A stretch of 24,515 nt of DNA from Bacteroidales bacterium (GTDB taxonomy: Bacteria; Bacteroidota; Bacteroidia; Bacteroidales; UBA932), in assembly GCA_016303175.1 (NCBI GenBank), contig JAEDMF010000005.1, forward strand, positions 1 through 24,515, given 5' to 3'. The notes beneath the pieces were generated by a model. The model was not told the DNA's origin, did not search any database, and saw only the letters and a program-made list of their open reading frames with translations. The stretch's first letter is position 1; each line of letters begins with the position of its first letter. A program made the position numbers and the translations under genes. Below are positions 16,706 through 24,515 of this stretch, piece after piece.

Positions 16706-17530
16706 TTACGAATTTTTCCTGCCTGTAAAATGATCCATAGTATGGTAAATACCAAATACCTGGCCAAAGAACCAGTCGAAAAAACGCGTGGGCAGAACTC
16801 CCTGCCAAAAACGGATGAAGTGGAAGGGGAAAGGTATGCCCTTGAAATCCACATTGCGCTCAATGGCCCTTATTATCTTTTCTGCCGTTTTTTCCGGGTC
16901 GAGTATGGGGAAAATCTTGGATGTCACCCCGTCGAACATTCCCGTATTTATATAATAGGGAGCTATGGTTGTAATGCGTACTTTGGACTTCATCTCAGAG
17001 AGTTCCACCCTTACTGAGTCCGACCAGCCTATAACCCCCCACTTGCTGGCGGCATAGGCGCTCATCCTGGGATTGGAAAGCATTCCGGCTGCGGAGGCAA
17101 TGTTGCAAATATGACCACTGTCCCTCTTCACCATATCACCTATGGCAGCCAGAGCCACGTACATGGGAGCAATTGTATTGATGCGTATGGTGCGCTCAAT
17201 CTCCTCCGGAGTATTGTCGGAAAAAAGTTTGTTGGAGGTAACTATTCCTGCACAATTGACCACGATATCAACTCGTCCTGCCTGATTTACCGCCTCAGCA
17301 TAAGCTTCGCGCACCCTGGCATTGTCTGACACATCCACTACTGCCGAGAATATTTGTGTGGCGCCTTTTGCCTCCTGCTCAAACTCCTTCTTTACCTTGG
17401 CGATACTTACGGGATTGATATCCCACACGATTACTGCAGAAGCACCTTTGCGAATGGAGATAAGACCTAAAAGGCGACCGATTCCGGATGCTCCACCTGT
17501 AATGAGTATTGAATTTCCTTTGATTTTCAT
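16706..17530 (-). CDS. Short-chain dehydrogenase/reductase (classical SDR, SDR16C/RDH10-like)
   Basis: This is a 274-aa Rossmann-fold oxidoreductase. It has the cofactor motif TGGASGIG (residues 11-18), VVDVSD, the NCAGIV motif (about 93-98), the catalytic serine in NIASAAG (Ser146), and YAASK (Tyr159, Lys163). The segment after YAASK, RITTIAPYYINTGMFDGV, and the long hydrophobic-aromatic C-terminus (FPFHFIRFWQGVLP, FFDWFFGQVFGIYH) resemble the retinol/sterol-type SDR16C group, suggesting a lipophilic alcohol or ketone substrate and membrane association. Asp37 after the second strand (VWDINP) suggests NAD preference. It has its own -7 box (17557-17564) and is followed by the aldehyde dehydrogenase gene after 126 bp. 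The exact substrate is unknown. Confidence 0.92.
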   Translation of the reverse strand: MKIKGNSILITGGASGIGRLLGLISIRKGASAVIVWDINPVSIAKVKKEFEQEAKGATQIFSAVVDVSDNARVREAYAEAVNQAGRVDIVVNCAGIVTSNKLFSDNTPEEIERTIRINTIAPMYVALAAIGDMVKRDSGHICNIASAAGMLSNPRMSAYAASKWGVIGWSDSVRVELSEMKSKVRITTIAPYYINTGMFDGVTSKIFPILDPEKTAEKIIRAIERNVDFKGIPFPFHFIRFWQGVLPTRFFDWFFGQVFGIYHTMDHFTGRKNS

Positions 17531-17556
17531 ATTGCGGATTATTTAATAAATCTCGG

Positions 17557-17564
17557 CAAAGTTA
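17557..17564 (-). promoter_or_regulatory. Candidate -7 box for the SDR-ALDH unit
   Basis: TAACTTTG on the minus strand matches TAnnTTTG exactly, 26 bases before the SDR ATG. The -33 element is only T-rich (CTTTTTCC about 20 bases upstream). Confidence 0.5.
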
Positions 17565-17795
17565 CATTGGGACAAGACCTGGAAAAAGGGTCATTTTCTT
17601 CAAAGATTGGGATAAAGGGCATATTTTTATCAGTTTGCAATAGCACTTAGTACGAAGCGTCCCACAAGAACATACTTTCTTCCAAATGGAACAGCGATGC
17701 GTGATGATGCCATCGCATTTCGACCATCTCATACAATCGTCGGGGAAATGCTATGAGAAGGCTGAAGAATTATTTGCGATTTTTGGAAATAATTT

Positions 17796-17828
17796 TTTGC
17801 GAGACAGAGTCATAGTTCAATATTTTTG
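17796..17828 (+). promoter_or_regulatory. Strong Bacteroides-type promoter of the sialidase-like/HTCS unit
   Basis: TTTG (17796-17799), a 21-base spacer, and TATTTTTG (17821-17828) match both halves of the Bacteroides primary sigma consensus. Only 14 bases separate the -7 box from the first ATG (17843) and 20 from the second (17849), so the transcript should have an almost absent leader. Confidence 0.7.
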
Positions 17829-17842
17829 TGGTATATTAGACC

Positions 17843-19912
17843 ATGAATATGAAACACTATTGTTTGATTCCAGGGCTACTGCTGCCCGCAATTTTGATGA
17901 TGTCCTGTGCCAGAATACAGACGGAGGCAACGGATTCCTCTGAACATGGAATGTCCGGTCCCGACGGGGGTTCCGTAACCATTGCTGCCTCCATCACAGA
18001 GCCTGCGTCAAGCATCATTCCTTCCACCGCCATCGCCCATACAGGGAACATTCCCGATAGCGCTGGCAACGGCACCCAGGACTGCATTGGCGACGGAACT
18101 GACACCAAGACTTATGTAGGCAGCGTTGAAAATGGAATCTACAAGTTGTATTGGTCAACAGGCGATAAAATCAGCGTCAACGGAACAACATCAAACGCCC
18201 TTGACGAGAGTGCGGCCGGTAGCGGAAGCGCAAAGTTTACCGTTGAAGGCGTAAGTGCCCCCTACAGCATAATCTATCCGGCAGAAGCACGCAGAAGCGA
18301 GTCCGAAATCACCTTCTTGACCAATCAAACCCACATCCAAGGCTCTTTCCCTGAAGGATCATCCATAATGGCTGGAAAATCTGAAACGGAAGCCGTGTCC
18401 TTGTACCATGTGGGAGGCTTTCTGAAACTCAGCGTACTGCGCGACGAGAGCGACGGAGACGATATTGCAGAAATTATTGTCAAAGGCAATGCTTCAGAAG
18501 CCATTTCCGGGACATTCCGGCTCAGCTACGATGCGGCCGGCAAACCCGTTGTCGGTGAAGCTGTAAGCGGTGCAGACCATGTCAGACTGACCAATTGCAG
18601 CCAAAGCGGGGAATACCTTATTGCTCTGCCTCCCATAAGCTTTGCCTCAGGCATCACCGTAGAAATAATTGACGCCAAGAACCATTTTATGCGGATAAAG
18701 ACCGGAGATTCTTTCCGTATCAAACCCGGGATTGTCACCTGCTCTCCTGACATAACATTCCGTCCGACCGGCACCCATATCGGAGCCGACATAGAACAGA
18801 AGGACTTCCAAGTGAGTTGGGACAGGGACAACGCCCAATCCTGGCCAGGCGGCTACGGTAGAGTACATCGCCTGAACGACGGCAGGCTTATGGCAGTCTA
18901 TGAAGCACATGTATGCAACGGATACTGCCGTTTCAGCGAGGATAATGGTCTGACTTGGACGGACGAAGCGCTTGCCCTTCCCAAAGCCAAGCATACGGTG
19001 AACGGGGAGACGGTATGGAGCAACATAGCCAACTCCGAATTTGCCCAACTCAGTCACACGCATCCCCACCACCCCGACCGCATAATCTACGCCGGCAACA
19101 TACGACCCTCAGGCACGCGCTCTGACCTTATGCCCTACAGCATCTGCTACGTCACCAGTGATGACGGAGGCTCAAGTTGGAGCAAAAGAAAAATCATCTA
19201 CGAATCCAACACCTGGAGCACTTCCATTGCAAAAGGCTGCTGGGAGCCCTTCGTGCTGGAACTGCCCGACGGGACGGTGCAGATATATTTCGCGGACGAG
19301 ACTCCCTACTACCGGCTGGGGCTGGGATATCAGAACATCTCCGTCATAGAATCCAAGGACGGAGGCGACAGCTGGGGCGAGGCCCGAATCGCGGCCTACA
19401 CGGTAAGGTACAGGGACGGAATGCCCGTCGTAATGCTTTATGACGGCAATATCTATCTGGCAATCGAACACTATGAGGGATCGGGACAACACCTGCAGCC
19501 TCAGATAGTCTACACCTCGGTGGAGGACAACTGGTCCAAAGTGATTTACGGCAGCGATTCAGAGCACAGGTTTGATCCTATGCAGAAGACACTGGACTAT
19601 GTAAACAATTACTACGGAGCTCCCTATCTCATTGAAACAGACGACTTTTTCGTGCTGTCCTACCAATCCTCGGAAGGCGCCGCAGAAGCCTCTGCTGACA
19701 ATTCCGTGATGGAAGTCGTAGTAAGCCCAAAGAGCGAATTCATGGACGGAAGATTCACAACAATGAGGACGCCCACAAGACCTGTTACGGTGGACCAGAG
19801 CACGGGCAAAGCCAGATGGAACTCCCTTTGCGATCTGGGAAACAACGAAGTGCTTGCAGTATCTGACTTGGGAGGTACTCTGGTGCTGACAAGAGGAAAA
19901 ATCGACAAATAG
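17843..19912 (+). CDS. Surface lipoprotein: fimbrillin-like N-terminus and sialidase-superfamily (Asp-box) domain
   Basis: This is a 689-aa protein. The N-terminus MNMKHYCLIPGLLLPAILMM with lipobox MMSC (Cys22) marks a lipoprotein; the second ATG at 17849 is also possible, and is favoured by the very close promoter. Residues about 90-310 form a fimbrillin-like domain with LYWSTGDKISVNGTTSNAL, matching the lipoprotein at 24196. Residues about 325-689 are a beta-propeller of the sialidase/BNR superfamily: GRVHRLNDGRLMAVYEA starts it, and three Asp boxes follow, SEDNGLTW (365-372), SDDGGSSW (439-446) and SKDGGDSW (504-511). I could not confirm an arginine triad, so sialidase activity is not shown; other propeller glycosidases or a binding role are possible. 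It ends in TAG three bases before the HTCS start, so the two form one operon. Confidence 0.85.
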   Translation: MNMKHYCLIPGLLLPAILMMSCARIQTEATDSSEHGMSGPDGGSVTIAASITEPASSIIPSTAIAHTGNIPDSAGNGTQDCIGDGTDTKTYVGSVENGIYKLYWSTGDKISVNGTTSNALDESAAGSGSAKFTVEGVSAPYSIIYPAEARRSESEITFLTNQTHIQGSFPEGSSIMAGKSETEAVSLYHVGGFLKLSVLRDESDGDDIAEIIVKGNASEAISGTFRLSYDAAGKPVVGEAVSGADHVRLTNCSQSGEYLIALPPISFASGITVEIIDAKNHFMRIKTGDSFRIKPGIVTCSPDITFRPTGTHIGADIEQKDFQVSWDRDNAQSWPGGYGRVHRLNDGRLMAVYEAHVCNGYCRFSEDNGLTWTDEALALPKAKHTVNGETVWSNIANSEFAQLSHTHPHHPDRIIYAGNIRPSGTRSDLMPYSICYVTSDDGGSSWSKRKIIYESNTWSTSIAKGCWEPFVLELPDGTVQIYFADETPYYRLGLGYQNISVIESKDGGDSWGEARIAAYTVRYRDGMPVVMLYDGNIYLAIEHYEGSGQHLQPQIVYTSVEDNWSKVIYGSDSEHRFDPMQKTLDYVNNYYGAPYLIETDDFFVLSYQSSEGAAEASADNSVMEVVVSPKSEFMDGRFTTMRTPTRPVTVDQSTGKARWNSLCDLGNNEVLAVSDLGGTLVLTRGKIDK

Positions 19913-19915
19913 CCT

Positions 19916-22900
19916 ATGCTTAAAAGGACCTTATCCATAGTGCTGATTGCTCTGCTGGCCGGCACTTTCCCGCTTCTTGCCGTGCAAGGAAAAGCGAATG
20001 AACAATTTCAGTTCACCCACATCAACACGTCCAACAGCGATATCTCCTACGACGGTATCAGCAAGATAATGCAGGACAGCCGGGGCTTCATCTGGATAGG
20101 GACCTTCAAAGGCTTGAACAGATACGACGGAACCAGATTCGTTACCTATTATAAAGAACAATTGGGGCTGGATTCGGACTTCATCCATACAATCATAGAA
20201 GACAAGGAAGGCAATCTGTGGATAGGCACCGACACCGGAGTGACCCGTTACATCTACGACAAGGCCACTTTCGAACGCTTCGATATGGTCAGTGACAAGG
20301 GGACTACCCCAAAGAACAAAGTCACCTTCCTATACTGCGACGCAGACGGAAAAATCTAGATTGTCGCCAATTATCAGGGTTGTTTCTGCTACGACCCTCA
20401 CACAGGTACCCTCACCAATTACAGGGACGACCCCGGCACAGCTCCGGAATATGACACTGACGGCGTACAAATCAGTTTCAGAAGAATCGTAAGCGACACG
20501 GAAGGAGGATTTTTCGTATCCAAATACCACAACAACCTGTTCAGGGCAGACGGGCAGATGAAGAATATGCAGGCGGTGCGACCATCCAACAACCCTGACT
20601 ACTTCTTGGGGGACGAGGTCGAGCAGCTCTTTATGCTGGAAGGGAAGCTTCTGGTAATGAGCAACTTGCATGGCATAAGCCTGTATGACCAGACCACCAA
20701 TATAGTGGAAGAGCTCTTCCGCTGGAGCAGCAATTCCACCCTTGTGGATGCCTTTCTGGAAAACGGACGCCAGGTATGGCTGTGTACGACGGACGGGCTG
20801 TGGCGCTATGACCTGAGCAGGCCGGAAGACGGTGCAATACACATAGTGGAAAACGAGAAGGACCGCTTCTCCCTTAGCGGCAACTATGTATATACGGCTT
20901 TTGTGGACAGGGACGGCGACCTTTGGGTAGGCACCAAAGATGGAGGCATCAGCATTTGCGGCTCATTCCAAAGGTTGATTAGGAAACACTACTACGCCTC
21001 GGGGGAGACTCTCAGCGGAGCCATTATGAGCGGCTTCGCCTATGACGGCAATAACACCGTGTGGATAGGAACGGAGCAGAACGGGCTTCTCAAATACAAG
21101 CTGTCGGACGGCAGCACAGACAAGGTGGATATCCCCGGAATTCCGACAACTGTCTGCTCTCCCGTGTGCGATGGCAACAATCTGTGGTTCGGCAGCCTGG
21201 ATGGCCTGTTCCGCCTCGACACCGAATCAATGAAACTGCGAAAATACGGCACCCTGGAAAGAAACAAGGGAGTCTCCGACCCCAAGGTGTATTATTGCTA
21301 CCGTTCAAAGGCGGGAAAACTCTATTTCTCAAATACACTTGGACTGTTTGAGTACCTGCCGGAGAGCGATTCATTCCGCCAGATCAACTGCTTCAACGGA
21401 GTGTTCATCACGTGTATGGACGAAGACAGCAAAGGGAATTTCTGGATATCGAGCTTTGCCACGGGCCTTTTTGTGTGGAATCCCCAGGAGGACAATCTGA
21501 TTGCCAACTACCGTTACGGCGACGGCAGCGGTCTGCCTTCTGACAAAATCGCCTCAGTGCTGACGGATAAAGAGGACCAGGTATGGGTAGTGGGATTCAG
21601 CGACGGCTTTGCGAAGATGACAGACGGACAGTTCGTAAGTTACAGCACTACAAGTCTGCCGGCGCTTCCTTCAAATGTCTATTTCTACGCCATTCAGGAT
21701 AACAGGGGTGACCTATGGATGACAAGCGACAAGGGCCTGGTGCAGTTTTCTCCCAATACGAAACAAGTCAGCCACTACACGAGCATATCGGGCTTGTTGG
21801 ACAACAAAATGACGCGCGCCATGGCCATACTGCCGTCAGGCGAAATCTTTGCCGGCTCGGACAACGGCTTCGTCAGTTTCTCTCCCGGTGATTTTGTGCG
21901 TGAACTTAGAGCCTCTGACGTAATAGTGTCAAAGATGCGGATAGGAGACCTGGCAGTCAAAGGCAATGTGGACAAAATGACCTCGATACAACTTTCGCCG
22001 GACCAGAATTCCTTCGGCTTCCAATTGTCCGTTATGGGGCTGATGTCCAATGCCGTGTCGAAAGTAAAAGTGAAACTGGAAGGCCACGACCCCGAGTGGA
22101 GAGACATAACTTCCCAGAAGTCAATCTATTACTTCAACATCCCCTCCGGCGAATATAATTTCAGGATAATGACCTCCTCCAACGGAGCTGTCTGGGTGGA
22201 AAATCACCTTCCCATAGCCATTGTGATAAAACGCCGCTTCTTTGCCTCCTTCTACGGGATATGCCTTCTGATTCTGCTCCTTGCCGCCCTCTCCGGCATT
22301 ACTGTCTTCTTTATGAACCGTTACCAGAACAGGCTTAGGGCCAAAAAGGAGGAGGAATACAAACGCGCATCCGAGGCCTCCCTAATGAAGGACAAAATGA
22401 ACTTCTTCAGCCACGTTATCCACGAGATAAAGACTCCCCTCACTTTGATACAGACCCCTCTTCATAGCGTCATTGCAAAGGACAAACTGGACGACGATGC
22501 GCGGCGAGACCTCAAGCTGATGCAGAACAACACCGACTACCTTACCCAGCTGGTGAATGAACTGCTTGAATTTGTGCGCATAGAAAGAAGCGGCTACGTG
22601 CTCAACTGCGAGAGTGTGGATTTGACAGATGTGGTCAACAGTCTGATATTCAACTACTCCGAGGCCGCCAGAGCACGCAGCATCCGTCTGGAGGCCTCAC
22701 TACCGGAAGAACACTTATGGGTCAGCGCGGACAGACCTGCTCTGGGCAAGATCCTGAACAATCTGCTCATCAATGCCCTCAAGCACAGCGAATCCTTCAT
22801 AAAAATCAGGATGACCAAAGAAGAAAGCGGCCTTGTAAGCATAGAAATCTCAAACGATGGGGACGCCATCCCGAAGCAAATGAAGGAAGATATCTTCAAG

Positions 22901-23875
22901 CCCTTCGTGCAATACAAGACAGCCTCCTCCGGGGCCGTTTCCGGAGTAGGGATAGGCCTGTCCCTGGCACGCTCGCTCGCAAGAATGCATTCGGGCGATC
23001 TGGTGCTTGCCGACTCCGAAGAAGACACCGTCTTCCGCTTCACCATTCCCGCCTGCGATGCCCCCCTCTCAAACCTCTCCCGCGACGAAGAAGCAGACAA
23101 TTCCGGAACTGATGACGACAAAGCCCTGATTCTCGTAGTAGATGACTTCAACGATTTGAGAGAGTTCATAACAAGAAAACTCTCTGAAGACTACAACATC
23201 ATCTCGGCCCCTGATGCCGACTCGGCGATGAAGTTGCTTCGGGAGAAGAACGTGGACCTGATGATTACCGACATCACTATGCCGGGCATGAGCGGGCTGC
23301 AGATGTGCAAGTCCATAAGGGCCGACGTGGAACTATCCCACCTGCCCATCATAATACTGAGCGCAAGAACCTCCGTCGAATCGAAGATAGAGGCAATGTC
23401 CTGCGGCGCGGACCTCTACATAGAAAAGCCCTTCGACATAGAATACCTCCGAAGCAGCGTCCGTAATATCATAGAGCGGCGTACCCTTATGCGCAAGGCT
23501 GTCAACTCGGGAGTTGGAGAAGTGGACATCACCCTGTTCGGTCTCCCCAAGAGAGATGAAGATTTCTTCCGGGAATTCGACAGGCTCGTCACCGAAAATA
23601 TTTCCGACAGCAATCTCTCCAACGAGTTCCTGGCCGAGCACCTGTGTATGAGTGTCTCCACAATGATACGCAAAATACGCAAGCTTCTGAACACGTCTCC
23701 CAACAACTACATCCGCAACAAGAGGCTCTCCCTTGCTGCCAGGATGATAAAGGACTCCCACGGAAACAACATCACAGAAATCTGCTACAGCGTTGGATTC
23801 TCCAACGTGTCCTACTTTGCCAAGTGCTTCAGGGAGCAATACGGCGTCACTCCCAGCGAGTGGGCTGCCTCCTGA
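19916..23875 (+). pseudogene. Hybrid two-component system (HTCS) regulator interrupted by one amber codon
   Basis: The frame encodes a complete 1319-codon HTCS except for TAG at codon 148. Pieces are 19916-20359 (147 aa) and, from the next in-frame ATG, 20558-23875 (1105 aa). Domains in order: signal peptide; periplasmic propeller repeats (FIWIGTFKGLNRYDG, NLWIGTDTGVTRY, DLWVGTKDGGISI and more); a Y_Y_Y-type domain near 690-770; a membrane helix (about 778-800); HisKA with FFSHVIHEIKTPL (His836); HATPase with NLLINALKHS and GVGIGLSLARSLA; a receiver with LVVDDFNDL and MITDITMPG (phospho-acceptor Asp1119); and an AraC-type helix-turn-helix to the end. HTCS proteins sense glycan fragments and activate PULs. 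The downstream piece lacks a signal peptide and should not sense normally. Real mutation, readthrough and sequencing error are all possible. Confidence 0.88.
20357..20359 (+). other. In-frame TAG inside the HTCS gene, probably replacing TGG (Trp)
   Basis: The repeat context is DADGKI-stop-IVANYQGC. In neighbouring propeller repeats the same place is Trp (GNLWIGT, GFIWIGT), so TGG to TAG is the simplest change. The frame stays open and in register on both sides; no frameshift is involved. Confidence 0.9.
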
Positions 23876-23925
23876 GGCCTCTGCAAAGGCCTGTATACCG
23901 TATTATGAACGGTGCAATTTTTTTT
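23875..23925 (+). terminator. Probable terminator after the HTCS gene
   Basis: Two hairpins follow the stop: AGGCCT/AGGCCT (23875-23892, six base pairs, six-base loop) and ACCGT/ACGGT (23897-23913, seven-base loop), the second followed by GCAA and eight T. The stems are short, so the call is moderate. Confidence 0.5.
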
Positions 23926-24021
23926 GTGTTTTCTGGAAAAATATTTTCCCAGCGGATATGTGTCAATTTGCATTTTTGCATTGAGACGCATTTTGCAAAT
24001 CATTAACTAAAACTATACAAT

Positions 24022-24171
24022 ATGGTGACTACAGTCAATTTTCCCGCCATCAGGAAGTCTTATACGGCTCCGGAGATTCTTGAACTTCCAAATGAAGATT
24101 CTCTCATCCTGTGCGCATCAATCAGTGTTCCTGAACTTCATGAAGAACCAGCTCCCTTCGAATGGGAATAG
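24022..24171 (+). CDS. 49-aa small protein directly upstream of a fimbrillin-like lipoprotein (YxxPEI...WE type)
   Basis: A short gene encodes 49 residues starting MVTTVNFPAIRKSYTAPEIL and ending EEPAPFEWE, stop TAG. It has no signal peptide; it contains a short hydrophobic stretch SLILCASISV with a single Cys. It lies 24 bp before a lipoprotein gene. It shares Tyr-x-x-Pro-Glu-Ile plus exactly 30 residues to a Trp-Glu end with the small gene at 7578-7721, with Leu, Ser, Ile and Ser matches between. I see no clear promoter box or SD; the leader is A-rich (ACTAAAACTATACAAT). I have seen short Bacteroidales hypothetical proteins of this general shape near surface-protein genes, but recognise no function. 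Confidence 0.7.
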   Translation: MVTTVNFPAIRKSYTAPEILELPNEDSLILCASISVPELHEEPAPFEWE

Positions 24172-24195
24172 TATCCACCCTCAAATTCTTACAGT

Positions 24196-24515
24196 ATGAA
24201 ACGAGCATTATACATTATCGGTGCGGCTGTAGCTGCCCTTTCCACCGTATCCTGCGCAAAGGAAATCGTACCCGGACAGGAAACAGGCAAAACTGAGGAG
24301 CAAGTATTCGGAGAAACCGTATTCACCCTCGGTGCCAATATTGACAATTCAAAAGTGAGCCTCGACGGCATCAACCTGTCGTGGAGCCTTGGTGACCAGA
24401 TAGTGGTAAACGGTGTCACCTCGAAACCTCTCGCAACCATCAGCGAATCCGGAGGAGCCGACTTCGAATTCGACCAGGTGCTGAATGCGCCCTATTATGC
24501 CGTATATCCCGCATC
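24196..24515 (+). CDS. Fimbrillin-like lipoprotein, N-terminal part (cut by right edge)
   Basis: The first 106 codons are visible. The start MKRALYIIGAAVAALSTVSC gives a signal peptide with lipobox TVSC (Cys20), so the protein is lipid-anchored. After a Glu/Gly/Thr-rich tether, the segment LSWSLGDQIVVNGVTSKPLA followed by YYAVYPA closely parallels the sialidase-like protein (LYWSTGDKISVNGTTSNAL, then YSIIYPA). This W-S-x-G-D-x-I pattern and the Y-x-x-x-YPA strand are typical of fimbrillin-family (Mfa/FimA-like) N-terminal domains of Bacteroidales. In this locus such domains carry enzymes behind them, so the unseen C-terminus may hold another catalytic module. It follows the 49-aa small gene by 24 bp, probably in one transcript. 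Confidence 0.85.
   Translation, partial: MKRALYIIGAAVAALSTVSCAKEIVPGQETGKTEEQVFGETVFTLGANIDNSKVSLDGINLSWSLGDQIVVNGVTSKPLATISESGGADFEFDQVLNAPYYAVYPA

Larger units (their letters stand above)
17531..17842. other. 312-bp divergent intergenic region with promoters on both strands
   Basis: This stretch lies between the SDR gene (minus) and the sialidase-like gene (plus). It contains one exact TAnnTTTG box for each direction (17557-17564 minus, 17821-17828 plus). About 230 bases of A/T-rich sequence lie between them, in which I see no gene, strong repeat or RNA. An open frame on the plus strand from 17686 overlaps the sialidase-like gene out of frame and I do not consider it a gene. Confidence 0.6.

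Noticed and set aside
17686..17943. 85-codon plus-strand open frame upstream of the sialidase-like gene
   Set aside because: It contains the strong promoter at 17796-17828 and overlaps the lipoprotein signal peptide out of frame; it lacks the YxxPEI pattern of the two real small genes.
20357..20359. Recoding of TAG as a sense codon to explain the HTCS interruption
   Set aside because: TAG ends susC, the EEP gene, the GDPD gene, the sialidase-like gene and the 24022 small gene at natural protein ends, so a general recoding does not fit.
23931..23960. Imperfect A/T hairpin (CTGG...CCAG) and the surrounding TTTG words as a promoter for the 24022 gene
   Set aside because: No TAnnTTTG box lies at the right distance from a TTTG, and the stem has a mismatch; I could not support a site.

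Overview
The window looks like chromosomal DNA of a Bacteroidales bacterium of moderate GC; I cannot name the genus. The evidence is a SusC/SusD pair, a hybrid two-component system (HTCS) regulator, fimbrillin-like surface lipoproteins, lipoboxes, and several upstream boxes matching the Bacteroides -7 consensus TAnnTTTG.

Layout. Bases 7721 to 1 (minus strand) are a polysaccharide-utilisation-type operon. Its order is a 47-aa small protein, a surface lipoprotein ending in an endonuclease/exonuclease/phosphatase (EEP) domain, a Gly-rich-linker lipoprotein that is probably glycan binding, SusC, and SusD (cut by the left edge). A candidate promoter with an 8-G tract in its spacer precedes the small gene. 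Bases 11474 to 7878 (minus) carry a dusB-type tRNA-dihydrouridine synthase followed at 12 bp by an unusual secreted fusion of a GH20 beta-N-acetylhexosaminidase with a second EEP domain. Divergent from dusB is a large YfhO-family membrane protein (11631-14183, plus). It converges on a periplasmic glycerophosphodiester phosphodiesterase (GDPD, minus), which is followed upstream by a class 3 aldehyde dehydrogenase and a short-chain dehydrogenase (both minus). From 17843 the plus strand carries a lipoprotein with a fimbrillin-like N-terminus and a three-Asp-box sialidase-superfamily domain. Next comes an HTCS regulator broken by one in-frame amber codon, then a 49-aa small protein and the start of another fimbrillin-like lipoprotein (cut by the right edge).

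How it may work together (inference). The SusC/D pair, glycan-binding lipoprotein, HTCS, hexosaminidase and sialidase-like protein indicate capture and breakdown of a complex amino-sugar glycan. Two closely related EEP domains plus a GDPD are an unusual load of phosphodiester-cleaving modules. I propose that the target is a phosphodiester-substituted, GlcNAc/GalNAc-containing polymer, such as a teichoic-acid-like or phosphoglycan substrate. The substrate is not proven.

The most interesting items are the GH20-EEP fusion, the two related small proteins placed directly before surface-lipoprotein genes, the G-tract promoter, and the amber codon in the regulator. TAG ends at least five other genes here, so it is a normal stop in this genome.
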